DNA from: Micromonospora saelicesensis | GTDB taxonomy: Bacteria; Actinomycetota; Actinomycetes; Mycobacteriales; Micromonosporaceae | DNA: 64,000 nucleotides | Direction: 5' to 3' | NCBI RefSeq assembly: GCF_900091575.1 | Contig: NZ_FMCR01000002.1 | Coordinates: 277,750 to 341,749, forward strand | Shown here: one piece after another, positions 16,204 to 23,635 of the stretch | Layout of the letters: the number at the start of each line of letters is the position of its first letter | How positions within the stretch are numbered: position 1 is the first letter of the stretch | Notes under the pieces: model-generated | The model's database searches: none | The model's input: the letters and a program-made list of their open reading frames with translations, nothing else | Told to the model about the DNA's origin: nothing | Program-made: the position numbers and the translations under genes

Positions 16204-17310
16204 TCAGACCAGTGCCGTCAGCCGCGCGACCAGGTCCGTCGGTGGCGGCATCTCGGCGATCTCGAGGCTGACCTGCGCGGCAGCGGTCCGCAGGCGCTCG
16301 TCGGTGAGCAGCTGGGTCAGTGCCCGCGCGGTGATGTCCCGGGGGCGCAACGCCAGGCCGGCGCCCCGGCGGGCCACCAGTTCGGCGTTGTGGCGCCGGT
16401 CCCCCGGACCCGTAGTGGCCAGCTGGGGCAGGCCGGCGGCGAGAGCGCCGAGGGCACTGCCCGCCCCACCGTGGTGCACCAGCGCCGCGCTCGCCGGCAA
16501 CGCCTCGTCGAGCGGGATCCAGTCGACCACCCGCACGTTGCCGGGCACCGAGCGGGCCGACCGTTCGTCGGGGCGGACCAGCACGATCTCGGCGTCCACC
16601 TCGGCTGCGGCGGCAACCACGGCGGGCATCGGCCCGCGGTCGCCGGGGCCGGTGAGGGTGCTGCGGGTGACCAGGATCCGGGGGCGCTCACCCGGCTCGC
16701 GCAGCCAGGCCGGCAGTTTCCCGCCGCCGACATAGGACGTGTAGCGCATCGGCCAGCCGCCCTGGGTGGCAACGCTGGGTGGGGCCACGGCGAGGGCGGC
16801 GGCCGGCGCGGGCAGCTCGGTGAGGCCGTGGCGGCGCAGCGCCGCGCCGAGTCGGGCGACGGTGGCGCGGACCAGGTCCCGGCCGTCGAAGAGGGCGTTC
16901 TCCTGGCGTACGGCCGGCACGTCGAGCCGCGCGGCGGCCACCGCACCGGCGACCGCGAACGGCTCGTACAGCACCAGATCCGGCCGCCACCGGGTGGCCA
17001 GCGCGACCACCGGGTCGACGAGCTGGTCGTTGAGCGCGCCGAACAGCAGGCCGGCGCCCCGGGTGCCGGCGGTGCCGGCCATTTCCGCCCGCGCGATCAG
17101 CGGATGGCGGGGAAAGACCCGCAGCGCGATCCGGCCGAACTCGAAGCCCGGCGCGATGTCGTGCACCGGCAGACCGGCGTCGGCGGCGGCCAGAGCTCCG
17201 CCGCCGGTGGCCACCAGCACGTCGTGGCCGGCGTCGCGGAGGGCGACCGCGAGCGGCACCAGCGGGAAGACGTGCCCGACGAGCGGGGCGGAGACCACCA
17301 GCACGCGCAT
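16204..17310 (-). CDS. GT-B glycosyltransferase (GT1/EryCIII-like)
   Basis: A 368-residue protein of the actinobacterial macrolide-type glycosyltransferase group. The N-terminus (MRVLVVSAPLVGHVFPLVPL) has the GT-B opening and acceptor-side fold. The C-terminal nucleotide-sugar-binding signature is HHGGAGSALGALAAGLPQL near residues 275-293, followed by GDRRHNAELV. It probably transfers a sugar from an NDP-sugar to a small-molecule acceptor. No sugar-biosynthesis or polyketide genes are nearby, so it may detoxify or decorate an imported compound. It lies 10 bp after the stop of the phenylacetate-CoA ligase gene. Confidence 0.9.
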   Translation of the reverse strand: MRVLVVSAPLVGHVFPLVPLAVALRDAGHDVLVATGGGALAAADAGLPVHDIAPGFEFGRIALRVFPRHPLIARAEMAGTAGTRGAGLLFGALNDQLVDPVVALATRWRPDLVLYEPFAVAGAVAAARLDVPAVRQENALFDGRDLVRATVARLGAALRRHGLTELPAPAAALAVAPPSVATQGGWPMRYTSYVGGGKLPAWLREPGERPRILVTRSTLTGPGDRGPMPAVVAAAAEVDAEIVLVRPDERSARSVPGNVRVVDWIPLDEALPASAALVHHGGAGSALGALAAGLPQLATTGPGDRRHNAELVARRGAGLALRPRDITARALTQLLTDERLRTAAAQVSLEIAEMPPPTDLVARLTALV

Positions 17311-17320
17311 GGGCAGAATC

Positions 17321-18643
17321 CTATGTCGACGGCGACATCGAGGCAGGCCGCTGGTCGACGATGCGGCGCATCTTGCCCATCGACCGTTCCACGGTGTCGG
17401 GGGCGAGGACGTCGACCGCCACGCTCACGCCGATGGTGTTCTTCACCAGCTGAACCAGCGTGTCGCCGGCCCGCTCGGCGGCGTCCACGTCGACGTCGGC
17501 TCGCCGCTCCACCCGCACCGTGAGGGTGTCCAGCCGGCCGTGCCGATCGAGGACGCACTGGAAGTGCGGCGAGAGCTGCGGGGTGCGCAGGATCAGCTCC
17601 TCGATCTGGGTGGGGAAGATGTTCACCCCGCGCAGGATCATCATGTCGTCGCTGCGGCCGGTGATCTTCTCGATCCGGCGCATCGGGCGGGCGGTCCCGG
17701 GCAGCAGCCGGGTCAGGTCTCGGGTGCGGTAGCGCACGACCGGCATCGCCTCCTTGGTCAGGGAGGTCAACACCAGCTCACCCCGCTCGCCGTCGGGCAG
17801 CACGGCCCCGGTGACCGGGTCGATGATCTCCGGGTAGAAGTGGTCCTCCCAGAGGTGCAGCCCGTCCTTGGTCTCGACGCACTCGGTCGCCACGCCGGGG
17901 CCCATCACCTCGGAGAGCCCGTAGATGTCGACGGCGTGGATGTCCAGCTGCTGCTCGATCTCGCGGCGCATGTCCTCGGTCCACGGCTCGGCGCCGAAGA
18001 TGCCCACCTGCAGTGAGGTGGCCCGTGGGTCGATGCCCTGGCGGCGCATCTCGTCGACGATGGCCAGCAGGTAGCTGGGCGTGACCATGATGACCTCGGG
18101 TTCGAAGTCGCGGATCAGCATGACCTGACGCTCGGTCATGCCCCCGGAGACCGGGATGACCGTGCAGCCCAGCTCCTCGGCGCCGTAGTGCGCGCCCAGG
18201 CCTCCGGTGAAGAGCCCGTAGCCGTACGCGACGTGCACCCGGTCGCCGGGGCGTCCGCCGGAGGCGCGGATCGAGCGGGCCATCAGCCGCGCCCAGGTGC
18301 GCAGGTCGTCGCGGGTGTAGCCGACAACGGTCGGCCTACCGGTGGTGCCGGAGGAGGCGTGCAGGCGGGCGACCCGCTCCCGGGGTACGGCGAACATGCC
18401 GAACGGGTAGTTCTCCCGCAGCTCCGCCTTGCCGGTGAACGGGAAGCGCGCCAGGTCGTCGAGATCCCGGCAGTCGTCGGGGTGCACCCCGGCCGCGTCG
18501 AACGCCCGTCGGTAGTGCGGCACGTTGTCGTACGCGTGCCGCAACGACCAGCGCAGTCGGTCGCGTTGCAGGGCGCGCAGCTCGTCGATGCCGGCGCGCT
18601 CGATCGGCTCCAGCTCCTCCGGACGAGGGGTGCGGTCCTGCAT
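17321..18643 (-). CDS. paaK: Phenylacetate-CoA ligase
   Basis: A 440-residue adenylate-forming ligase. The phosphate-binding loop SSGTTGRPTVVGYT (about residues 96-109) and the conserved stretches YGYGLFTGGLG, IYGLSEVMGPG and GRSDDMMILRGVNIFPTQIE are diagnostic of PaaK. It activates phenylacetate to phenylacetyl-CoA with ATP and CoA, the first step of the paa pathway. The ATG at 18643 follows a strong AAGGAGG site; the longer frame upstream overlaps the MarR gene and is rejected. No other paa genes are present, so a related aromatic or aliphatic acid could be the real substrate. The MarR gene just upstream is a likely regulator. Confidence 0.93.
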   Translation of the reverse strand: MQDRTPRPEELEPIERAGIDELRALQRDRLRWSLRHAYDNVPHYRRAFDAAGVHPDDCRDLDDLARFPFTGKAELRENYPFGMFAVPRERVARLHASSGTTGRPTVVGYTRDDLRTWARLMARSIRASGGRPGDRVHVAYGYGLFTGGLGAHYGAEELGCTVIPVSGGMTERQVMLIRDFEPEVIMVTPSYLLAIVDEMRRQGIDPRATSLQVGIFGAEPWTEDMRREIEQQLDIHAVDIYGLSEVMGPGVATECVETKDGLHLWEDHFYPEIIDPVTGAVLPDGERGELVLTSLTKEAMPVVRYRTRDLTRLLPGTARPMRRIEKITGRSDDMMILRGVNIFPTQIEELILRTPQLSPHFQCVLDRHGRLDTLTVRVERRADVDVDAAERAGDTLVQLVKNTIGVSVAVDVLAPDTVERSMGKMRRIVDQRPASMSPST

Positions 18644-18720
18644 CGGCTGCCTCCTTGGCGCGGCGGTCCCGGTGGGGCTGCGGGTACCGTACGCCCGCTG
18701 CCGCCCGGGCCGGCGGGCGG

Positions 18721-19170
18721 TCAGCGGGTGGCCGGCAGCCGGTGCAGGGCGTCGACCAGCGGCGCCAGCTCGGGGGTGGCCTCCGCCTGGGCGAGCGCGT
18801 CGGTGAGCACCCGGTCGTGGGTCGGTCGGGTCTGGGCGAGCAGCTCGGAGCCGGCCGGGGTCAGCTCGGTGTAGATGCCGCGCCGGTCGTCGGCGCAGAG
18901 GATGCGGGTGAGCAGCCCCCGCTGTTCGAGGCGGGTGACCAGCCGGGTGGTGGCGCTGCCGGACAGCGCGGCGGCGCGGGCGAGCTGGCTCATCCGCATG
19001 TGCCAGCCGTCCTGCCGGGAGAGCGCGTCGAGCACCGTGTATTCGACGACGGAGAGGTCGTGGCCGGCCTGTAGGGCCCGCTCCAGGGACGTCTCGATCA
19101 GCCCGTGCAGGGCGGCGAGGGTGCGCCAGCCCTGCGCGCGGATCTCGACCGCGTCGTCGGCGATGCCCAT
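18721..19170 (-). CDS. MarR family transcriptional regulator
   Basis: A 149-residue winged-helix regulator. The MarR core is visible as LSVVEYTVLDALSRQDGWHM, then MSQLARAAALSGSATTRLVT and the wing LTRILCADDRRGIYTELTPAG. MarR dimers repress nearby genes and are released by aromatic or antibiotic ligands. It lies 77 bp upstream of paaK on the same strand and is divergent from an MFS exporter. The shared intergenic region contains inverted repeats (19215-19274), so control of both sides is plausible. Confidence 0.92.
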   Translation of the reverse strand: MGIADDAVEIRAQGWRTLAALHGLIETSLERALQAGHDLSVVEYTVLDALSRQDGWHMRMSQLARAAALSGSATTRLVTRLEQRGLLTRILCADDRRGIYTELTPAGSELLAQTRPTHDRVLTDALAQAEATPELAPLVDALHRLPATR

Positions 19171-19214
19171 GCCGGCCTCCTCGGTGTGATCTGAACGGAC
19201 CCCAGGCTACCACG

Positions 19215-19274
19215 CTTGCGCCGATATAAAGCGCGTGCAAGTATTTCGTTGCCGGCGCGCGTAGTTGCACGCGC
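19215..19274. promoter_or_regulatory. Inverted repeats in the MarR/MFS divergent promoter
   Basis: GCGCGTGCAA (19231-19240) and TTGCACGCGC (19265-19274) are perfect reverse complements. CTTGC (19215-19219) and GCAAG (19237-19241) form an overlapping 5-bp pair. TTGC/GCAA half-sites separated by AT-rich DNA resemble MarR operators. The site lies 32 bp upstream of the MFS ATG, where a repressor would block both promoters. Confidence 0.6.
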
Positions 19275-19305
19275 CGCATATCTGCCCTCTCCCGATGGGA
19301 AGACC

Positions 19306-20526
19306 ATGTCCGTACGCCCAAAGTCCCTGCCGCCCGGCCTGATCGCGCTGGCCATCGGCGCCTTCGGCATCGGGCTCACCGAGTTCGTGATCATGGGGCT
19401 GCTGCCCGAGGTGGCCGCCGACTTCGCGGTCACCGAGCCGGTGGCCGGCTGGTTGATCTCCGGCTACGCGCTCAGCGTGGCCGTCGGCGGGGTCGCCCTC
19501 ACCGCAGCGGTCACCCGCCTGCCGCGCAAACCCGTGCTGCTCGGCCTGATGGTGCTCTTCATCATCGGCAACCTGCTGTCCGCCGTCGCCGGCGACTACG
19601 CCGTGATGATGGCCGGTCGGATCGTCGCCGCGCTCTGCCACGGCGCGTTCTTCGGCATCGGCGCCGTGGTCGCCGCCGGTCTGGTCGCACCGGCCCGCCG
19701 GGCGGGCGCCATCGCCATGATGTTCGCCGGCCTGACCATCGCCAACGTGCTCGGCGTGCCGTTCGGCACCTTCCTCGGGCAGCACTTCGGCTGGCGGTCG
19801 ACATTCTGGGCGATCACCGCCATCGGGGTGGTCGCCCTGATCGGGCTGGCCCTGCTCATCCCGGCGGGCGCCACCGCCAACGCCGACCGCCCGGCCGGCG
19901 GGCTGCGCGGCGAGTTGCGGGCCTTCACCCACCCGCAGGTCTGGCTCTCCCTGGTGATCACCGTCCTGGGCTTCGGTGGGATGTTCGGCGCGTTCACCTA
20001 CATCGCCTACACGCTCACCGAGGTCAGCGGCTTCGCCACCAGCACCGTGCCGTGGCTGCTCGTCCTCTTCGGCGTGGGGCTCTTCGCGGGCAACCTGCTC
20101 GGCGGCCGGGCGGCGGACAGGTCACTGTCGCGCACGCTGGTCACCGTCCTGGCGGTGCTCACCGTGGTGCTCGTCGGCTTCGCGCTGACCGCCACGAACC
20201 CGGTGCTGACCATCGTCGCGCTGGTGCTGATGGGCGGGTTCGGCTTCGCCACCGTGCCGCCGCTGCAAATGCGGATCATGCGGTACGCCCACCAGGCGCC
20301 GACCCTGGCGTCCGGGGCGAACATCGCCGCGTTCAACCTCGGCAACGCATTGGGCGCGTGGATCGGCGGGGTGACCATCGCCGCCGGACTCGGCTACACC
20401 TCGCCGATCTGGGCCGGGGCCGCACTCACCCTCATCGGTCTGGGCGTACTCCTCGGCGCGCTGCGGCTGGCCCGCCCCGACGAGCCGGCCCGGGCCGACG
20501 CGAGCCTGGTGGACGCCCCGGTCTGA
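19306..20526 (+). CDS. MFS transporter (DHA1 drug/sugar efflux type, AraJ-like)
   Basis: A 406-residue major facilitator with about twelve membrane helices, starting LIALAIGAFGIGLTEFVIMG. The TEFVIMGLLPEVA motif of the first helix and the loop RLPRKPVLLG after helix 2 are typical of the AraJ/YdhP-like subgroup of drug:H+ antiporters and arabinose exporters. It is likely an exporter in the plasma membrane. The ATG at 19306 was chosen over an earlier one that would extend into the operator. It is divergent from a MarR gene, with inverted repeats between them, and followed by a terminator at 20542. Confidence 0.9.
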   Translation: MSVRPKSLPPGLIALAIGAFGIGLTEFVIMGLLPEVAADFAVTEPVAGWLISGYALSVAVGGVALTAAVTRLPRKPVLLGLMVLFIIGNLLSAVAGDYAVMMAGRIVAALCHGAFFGIGAVVAAGLVAPARRAGAIAMMFAGLTIANVLGVPFGTFLGQHFGWRSTFWAITAIGVVALIGLALLIPAGATANADRPAGGLRGELRAFTHPQVWLSLVITVLGFGGMFGAFTYIAYTLTEVSGFATSTVPWLLVLFGVGLFAGNLLGGRAADRSLSRTLVTVLAVLTVVLVGFALTATNPVLTIVALVLMGGFGFATVPPLQMRIMRYAHQAPTLASGANIAAFNLGNALGAWIGGVTIAAGLGYTSPIWAGAALTLIGLGVLLGALRLARPDEPARADASLVDAPV

Positions 20527-20541
20527 CGTCGCCGGAAGGAG

Positions 20542-20575
20542 GACGCCGGGCCGGGCGGATGCCCGACCCGGCGTC
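20542..20575 (+). terminator. Terminator hairpin after the MFS gene
   Basis: Fifteen-bp arms with one mismatch (20542-20556 and 20561-20575) enclose a GGAT loop, 16 bp past the stop codon at 20526. Confidence 0.75.
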
Positions 20576-20631
20576 GCTCTGATCATCGCCCTGCCATCGT
20601 CTCGCAATTGCAAAAGATGTGCAACATGGTC

Positions 20632-20661
20632 TCGACAACGTGCTCGTGCCGTAACTAGCCT
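20632..20661 (+). promoter_or_regulatory. Candidate -35/-10 promoter giving a leaderless mRNA
   Basis: TCGACA (20632-20637) and TAGCCT (20656-20661) are spaced by 18 bp and match the HrdB-type TTGACn/TAGnnT consensus. The ATG at 20669 lies 7 bp past the -10 box, so transcription would start at or within 1 nt of the start codon. No Shine-Dalgarno sequence is present. Confidence 0.55.
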
Positions 20662-20668
20662 GATCGTC

Positions 20669-21427
20669 ATGAGTCCTTACATTGTGGATCCCTGGGCTTG
20701 GCAGGAGAGCTGGGACCGTCAGCAGGAGGCCTACCTCCCGGACCGGGAACACCGGTTCACCGCCATGCTCGACACCGTCGACGCGGTCCTCGACGGCCGG
20801 CCACCGCGGGTGCTCGACCTGGCCGGCGGCACCGGCAGCATCTCGCTGCGGACGCTGGCGCGTTTCCCCGCCGCGGAGCCGACCCTGGTCGACCTCGACC
20901 CGGCGCTGCTCGCCATCGCCGCCGCCTCGCTGGCCGGCCGGGCCACCATCGTCACGGCCGACCTCGGCACCCCCGAGTGGCGTTCCACGCTCCCCCACCA
21001 GGAGTACGACGCCGTGCTCACCGCCACCGCCCTGCACTGGCTGCCGGCCGACCGGCTCGGGCAGCTCTACGCCGAACTGCGTGACGTGCTCCGACCGGGC
21101 GGCGTCTTCGTCAACGCCGACCACATGCCCGACGACACCCTGCCGGAGCTGACCAAGCGGCTGATGGACCGGGCCCGGGACCGGCGCAACGCCCGGTACG
21201 CCGCCGGCTCGACGCTCTCCTGGTCGGACTGGTGGGAGCGGGCCGGCGCCGATCCGGCGCTCGCCCCGCTGGTCGCCCAGCGACACGAGATCTACCCGAC
21301 CGGACACAGCCCCGAGTGGAACCCGCCGGTCTCCTGGCACCTGGCCGCGCTCACCGCGGCGGGCTTCAGCGAGGTCGGCACGGTCTGGCGAGGTGGCCCG
21401 GACGCCGTTGTCGCGGCAGTCCGCTGA
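20669..21427 (+). CDS. Class I SAM-dependent methyltransferase
   Basis: A 252-residue methyltransferase of the Methyltransf_11/25 type. SAM motif I is VLDLAGGTGSISLR (about residues 49-62). Motif II is LVDLDPALL, and the post-II segment is YDAVLTATALHWL near residue 115. LRPGGVFVNADH gives the typical strand after the fifth helix. The methyl acceptor is unknown. It stands alone between the MFS exporter and the fluoride-channel pair, with a candidate promoter placed for a leaderless transcript. Confidence 0.9.
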   Translation: MSPYIVDPWAWQESWDRQQEAYLPDREHRFTAMLDTVDAVLDGRPPRVLDLAGGTGSISLRTLARFPAAEPTLVDLDPALLAIAAASLAGRATIVTADLGTPEWRSTLPHQEYDAVLTATALHWLPADRLGQLYAELRDVLRPGGVFVNADHMPDDTLPELTKRLMDRARDRRNARYAAGSTLSWSDWWERAGADPALAPLVAQRHEIYPTGHSPEWNPPVSWHLAALTAAGFSEVGTVWRGGPDAVVAAVR

Positions 21428-21484
21428 CGCCGCCCTCGCCAGCAGTGCGCTGACGCCGACGTCGCCGCACTACGCTCAGGAGCC

Positions 21485-21958
21485 GTGCCAGAGCCGTTCG
21501 AGCCGCGTACCGACCCCGACGTCGACCTGCGCGTCCCCGCCGACCGCCGCGAGCTGACCGCGCGCCCCGCGACGGTCCTCGCCGCGATCGCGGCCGGCGG
21601 GGTGCTCGGCGCGCTGGCCCGGGCCGGCCTGCAACACGCCGTTCCGCATCCGCCGACAGGCTTCCCGTGGGCCACGTTCACCATCAACACGTCCGGCTGC
21701 CTGCTGATCGGCGTGCTGATGGCGGTGCTCGGGCACCTCGACGGTGGCCCCCCGCTGGCTCGCCCGTTCCTCGGGGTCGGGGTGCTCGGCGGGTTCACCA
21801 CCTTCTCCACCTACGCGGTCGACGTCCAGCAGGCGATCGTCGTGGGCGCACCGGGCACCGCGCTGGCGTATCTCGCCGCGACGGTGGTCGGGGCACTCGT
21901 CGCGGTCGCCGTGGGCGACGCCGTCACCGCCGGGCTGCTGCGTCGGGCGACCCGATGA
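21485..21958 (+). CDS. crcB: Fluoride efflux channel subunit FluC/CrcB
   Basis: A 157-residue CrcB-family membrane protein with four helices, starting at GTG 21485. The family signatures are INTSGCLLIGVLM (helix 2, with the conserved Asn) and GVLGGFTTFSTYAVD (helix 3, the Na+/fluoride-pore motif). The first 35 residues form a hydrophilic extension that most FluC proteins lack. Its stop overlaps the start of a second CrcB gene by 4 bp. Two adjacent divergent paralogues usually form a heterodimer with antiparallel topology. Fluc channels let toxic fluoride leave the cytoplasm. No fluoride riboswitch is evident upstream. Confidence 0.93.
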   Translation: MPEPFEPRTDPDVDLRVPADRRELTARPATVLAAIAAGGVLGALARAGLQHAVPHPPTGFPWATFTINTSGCLLIGVLMAVLGHLDGGPPLARPFLGVGVLGGFTTFSTYAVDVQQAIVVGAPGTALAYLAATVVGALVAVAVGDAVTAGLLRRATR

Positions 21959-22317
21959 CCGTACTGCTCATCGCCCTGGGCGCGGCCGTCGGCGCGCCGC
22001 TGCGCTACCTCACCGACCGGGCCGTGCAGTCCCGGCACGGCTCGGTGTTCCCCTGGGGAACACTGCTCGTCAACGTGGCCGGGTCGTTGCTGCTCGGCGT
22101 CCTGGTCGGGTGGCCGGCCGGCCCGGCGGTCAGCGCGTTGCTCGGCACCGGATTCTGCGGCGCGCTGACCACCTACTCCACCTTCAGCTACGAGACGCTA
22201 CGGCTGGCCACTGGCGGTCATCGACTCCTCGCGCTGGCCAACGCGCTCGGCAGCGTGGCCGCCGGGCTCGCCGCGGCCACCGCCGGCTACGCCCTGGCCC
22301 GGGCCCTGATCGGCTGA
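21955..22317 (+). CDS. crcB: Fluoride efflux channel subunit FluC/CrcB (second copy)
   Basis: A 120-residue CrcB paralogue with four membrane helices. VNVAGSLLLGVLVG (helix 2) and GFCGALTTYSTFSYETLRL (helix 3) carry the conserved Asn and the GxxGxxTTFST-like pore motif. It has the usual compact length, unlike its partner. The ATG at 21955 overlaps the first subunit's TGA (ATGA), which indicates translational coupling and stoichiometric production. The pair likely assembles as one channel in the plasma membrane. Confidence 0.93.
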   Translation: MTVLLIALGAAVGAPLRYLTDRAVQSRHGSVFPWGTLLVNVAGSLLLGVLVGWPAGPAVSALLGTGFCGALTTYSTFSYETLRLATGGHRLLALANALGSVAAGLAAATAGYALARALIG

Positions 22318-22385
22318 CCGCGCACCAGCCGCGCCGCGTCCGTCTCCATCCCCCGCAACGCCTGGACCAGGCGTTCCCCACGAAC

Positions 22386-22422
22386 ACACCGAGGGTATAT
22401 ACGCGAGGTATACCCTCGGTGT
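22386..22422 (+). promoter_or_regulatory. PadR-type operator palindrome
   Basis: A perfect 14-bp inverted repeat (22386-22399 and 22409-22422) with a 9-bp spacer ends 11 bp upstream of the PadR start codon. The inner TATA...TATA arms are a likely repressor contact. It overlaps the only plausible -10 sequence (TACCCT, 22411-22416), so PadR probably autoregulates the whole three-gene operon. Confidence 0.75.
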
Positions 22423-22433
22423 AGTCTCCTGGC

Positions 22434-22958
22434 ATGAGCGTGCCACTGACCCTCCTCGGACTCCTCGAACGCGAGCCCAGCCACGGCTACGACCTGAAGC
22501 GCGACTACGACGCCTTCTTCGGCCGGGGCAAGCCACTGCCGTTCGGCCAGGTCTACTCCACCCTCAGCCGACTGGCCCGCGACGGCAAGGTGGTGATCAG
22601 CGATGTCGCGCCGGGCTCCGGCCCCGACCGCAAGCGCTACATCATCACCGACGTCGGCGCGACCGAGGTCGAGCAGTGGCTGACCCAACCGGTCGACCCG
22701 GAACCACACCTGCAGACGGTGCTCTTCGCCAAGGTCGTGCTCGCGCTGATGCTGGACCGCCCGGCCGCCGAATACCTCGACACGCAGCGCAGCGCGCACC
22801 TGCACCGGATGCGTGAGCTGACCGAGATCAAGCGCGCCGGCAGCCTGGTCGACGCGCTGCTCGCCGACCACGGCCTCTACCACCTGGAGGCGGACCTCCG
22901 ATGGATCGAGATGACCGGCGCCCGACTGGACGCCCTACGGAAAGAGGTGCGGCCGTGA
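22434..22958 (+). CDS. PadR family transcriptional regulator
   Basis: A 174-residue PadR/AcrA-like repressor. The winged helix is MSVPLTLLGLLEREPSHGYD followed by GQVYSTLSRLARDGKV and a C-terminal Vir_act_alpha_C-like helical region (residues 100-170) for dimerisation. No Shine-Dalgarno sequence is visible before the ATG; a short leader is implied by the operator position. It is the first gene of an operon: the ABC ATPase start overlaps its stop by 4 bp, and the FtsX-like permease overlaps next. By analogy with LadR/LmrR-like PadR proteins, it senses compounds that the ABC transporter exports. Confidence 0.92.
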   Translation: MSVPLTLLGLLEREPSHGYDLKRDYDAFFGRGKPLPFGQVYSTLSRLARDGKVVISDVAPGSGPDRKRYIITDVGATEVEQWLTQPVDPEPHLQTVLFAKVVLALMLDRPAAEYLDTQRSAHLHRMRELTEIKRAGSLVDALLADHGLYHLEADLRWIEMTGARLDALRKEVRP

Positions 22959-23635
22959 GCGTCGTGATCGAAGCGCGCGACGTCGAGTTCTCCTTCGGTC
23001 AGACCCCCGCCCTGCGCGGTGCCAGCGTCGCCGTGGAGGCGGGCGAGATCCTCGCCGTCATGGGCCCCAGCGGCTCGGGCAAGTCCACCCTGTTGCACTG
23101 CCTGGCCGGCATCCTGGTGCCTGACTCCGGCGAGATCCTCTTCGACGGGGCCCGGGTGCACGCCATGGCCGAGACCGAACGCAGCAGCCTGCGCCGGGAC
23201 CGGTTCGGTTTCGTGTTCCAGTTCGGTCAACTCGTCCCCGAGCTGACCGCTGTGGAGAACGTCGCGCTGCCGCTGCTGCTCAGCGGCGTACACCGCAAGC
23301 AGGCGCTCCCCCGGGCGGGAGCCTGGTTCGCGCGCCTCGGGCTGGACGGCCTGGAGCAGCGGCGCTCGGGTGAGCTCTCCGGCGGGCAGGCGCAACGGGT
23401 GGCCCTGGCTCGTGGCCTGGTCGCCGAGCCGCAGGTGCTCTTCGCCGACGAGCCGACCGGCGCGCTCGACTCGCTCACCGGCGAGCAGGTGATGGACCTG
23501 CTGGTTGGCGCCGCCCGCGAGCAGGGCACCACCGTCATCCTGGTGACCCACGAGCCGAGGATCGCGGCGTACGCCGACCGCGAGGTCATGGTCCGCGACG
23601 GGCGCGTGAACGCGCCGGACCGGATCGCCTCATGA
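22955..23635 (+). CDS. ABC transporter ATP-binding protein (MacB/LolD type)
   Basis: A 226-residue ATPase with Walker A GPSGSGKST (about residues 39-47), Q-loop FQFGQLVPELT, signature ELSGGQAQRVALARG (about 139-153), Walker B VLFADEPTGAL and H-loop VTHEPR. It belongs to the MacB/LolD-like group that partners FtsX-type permeases. GTG 22955 overlaps the PadR stop (GTGA). Its own stop overlaps the permease start by 4 bp. The pair likely exports an antimicrobial peptide or other compound under PadR control. Confidence 0.94.
   Translation: MSVVIEARDVEFSFGQTPALRGASVAVEAGEILAVMGPSGSGKSTLLHCLAGILVPDSGEILFDGARVHAMAETERSSLRRDRFGFVFQFGQLVPELTAVENVALPLLLSGVHRKQALPRAGAWFARLGLDGLEQRRSGELSGGQAQRVALARGLVAEPQVLFADEPTGALDSLTGEQVMDLLVGAAREQGTTVILVTHEPRIAAYADREVMVRDGRVNAPDRIAS

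Noticed and set aside
17321..19321. 666-codon ORF containing PaaK with a long N-terminal extension
   Set aside because: The extension overlaps the MarR gene in another frame and is Arg/Gly/Pro-rich. A strong ribosome-binding site places the real PaaK start at 18643.
21428..21484. Fluoride (crcB) riboswitch before the FluC pair
   Set aside because: The conserved crcB-motif sequences are not recognisable in this 57-bp gap. The channel assignment rests on the proteins alone.
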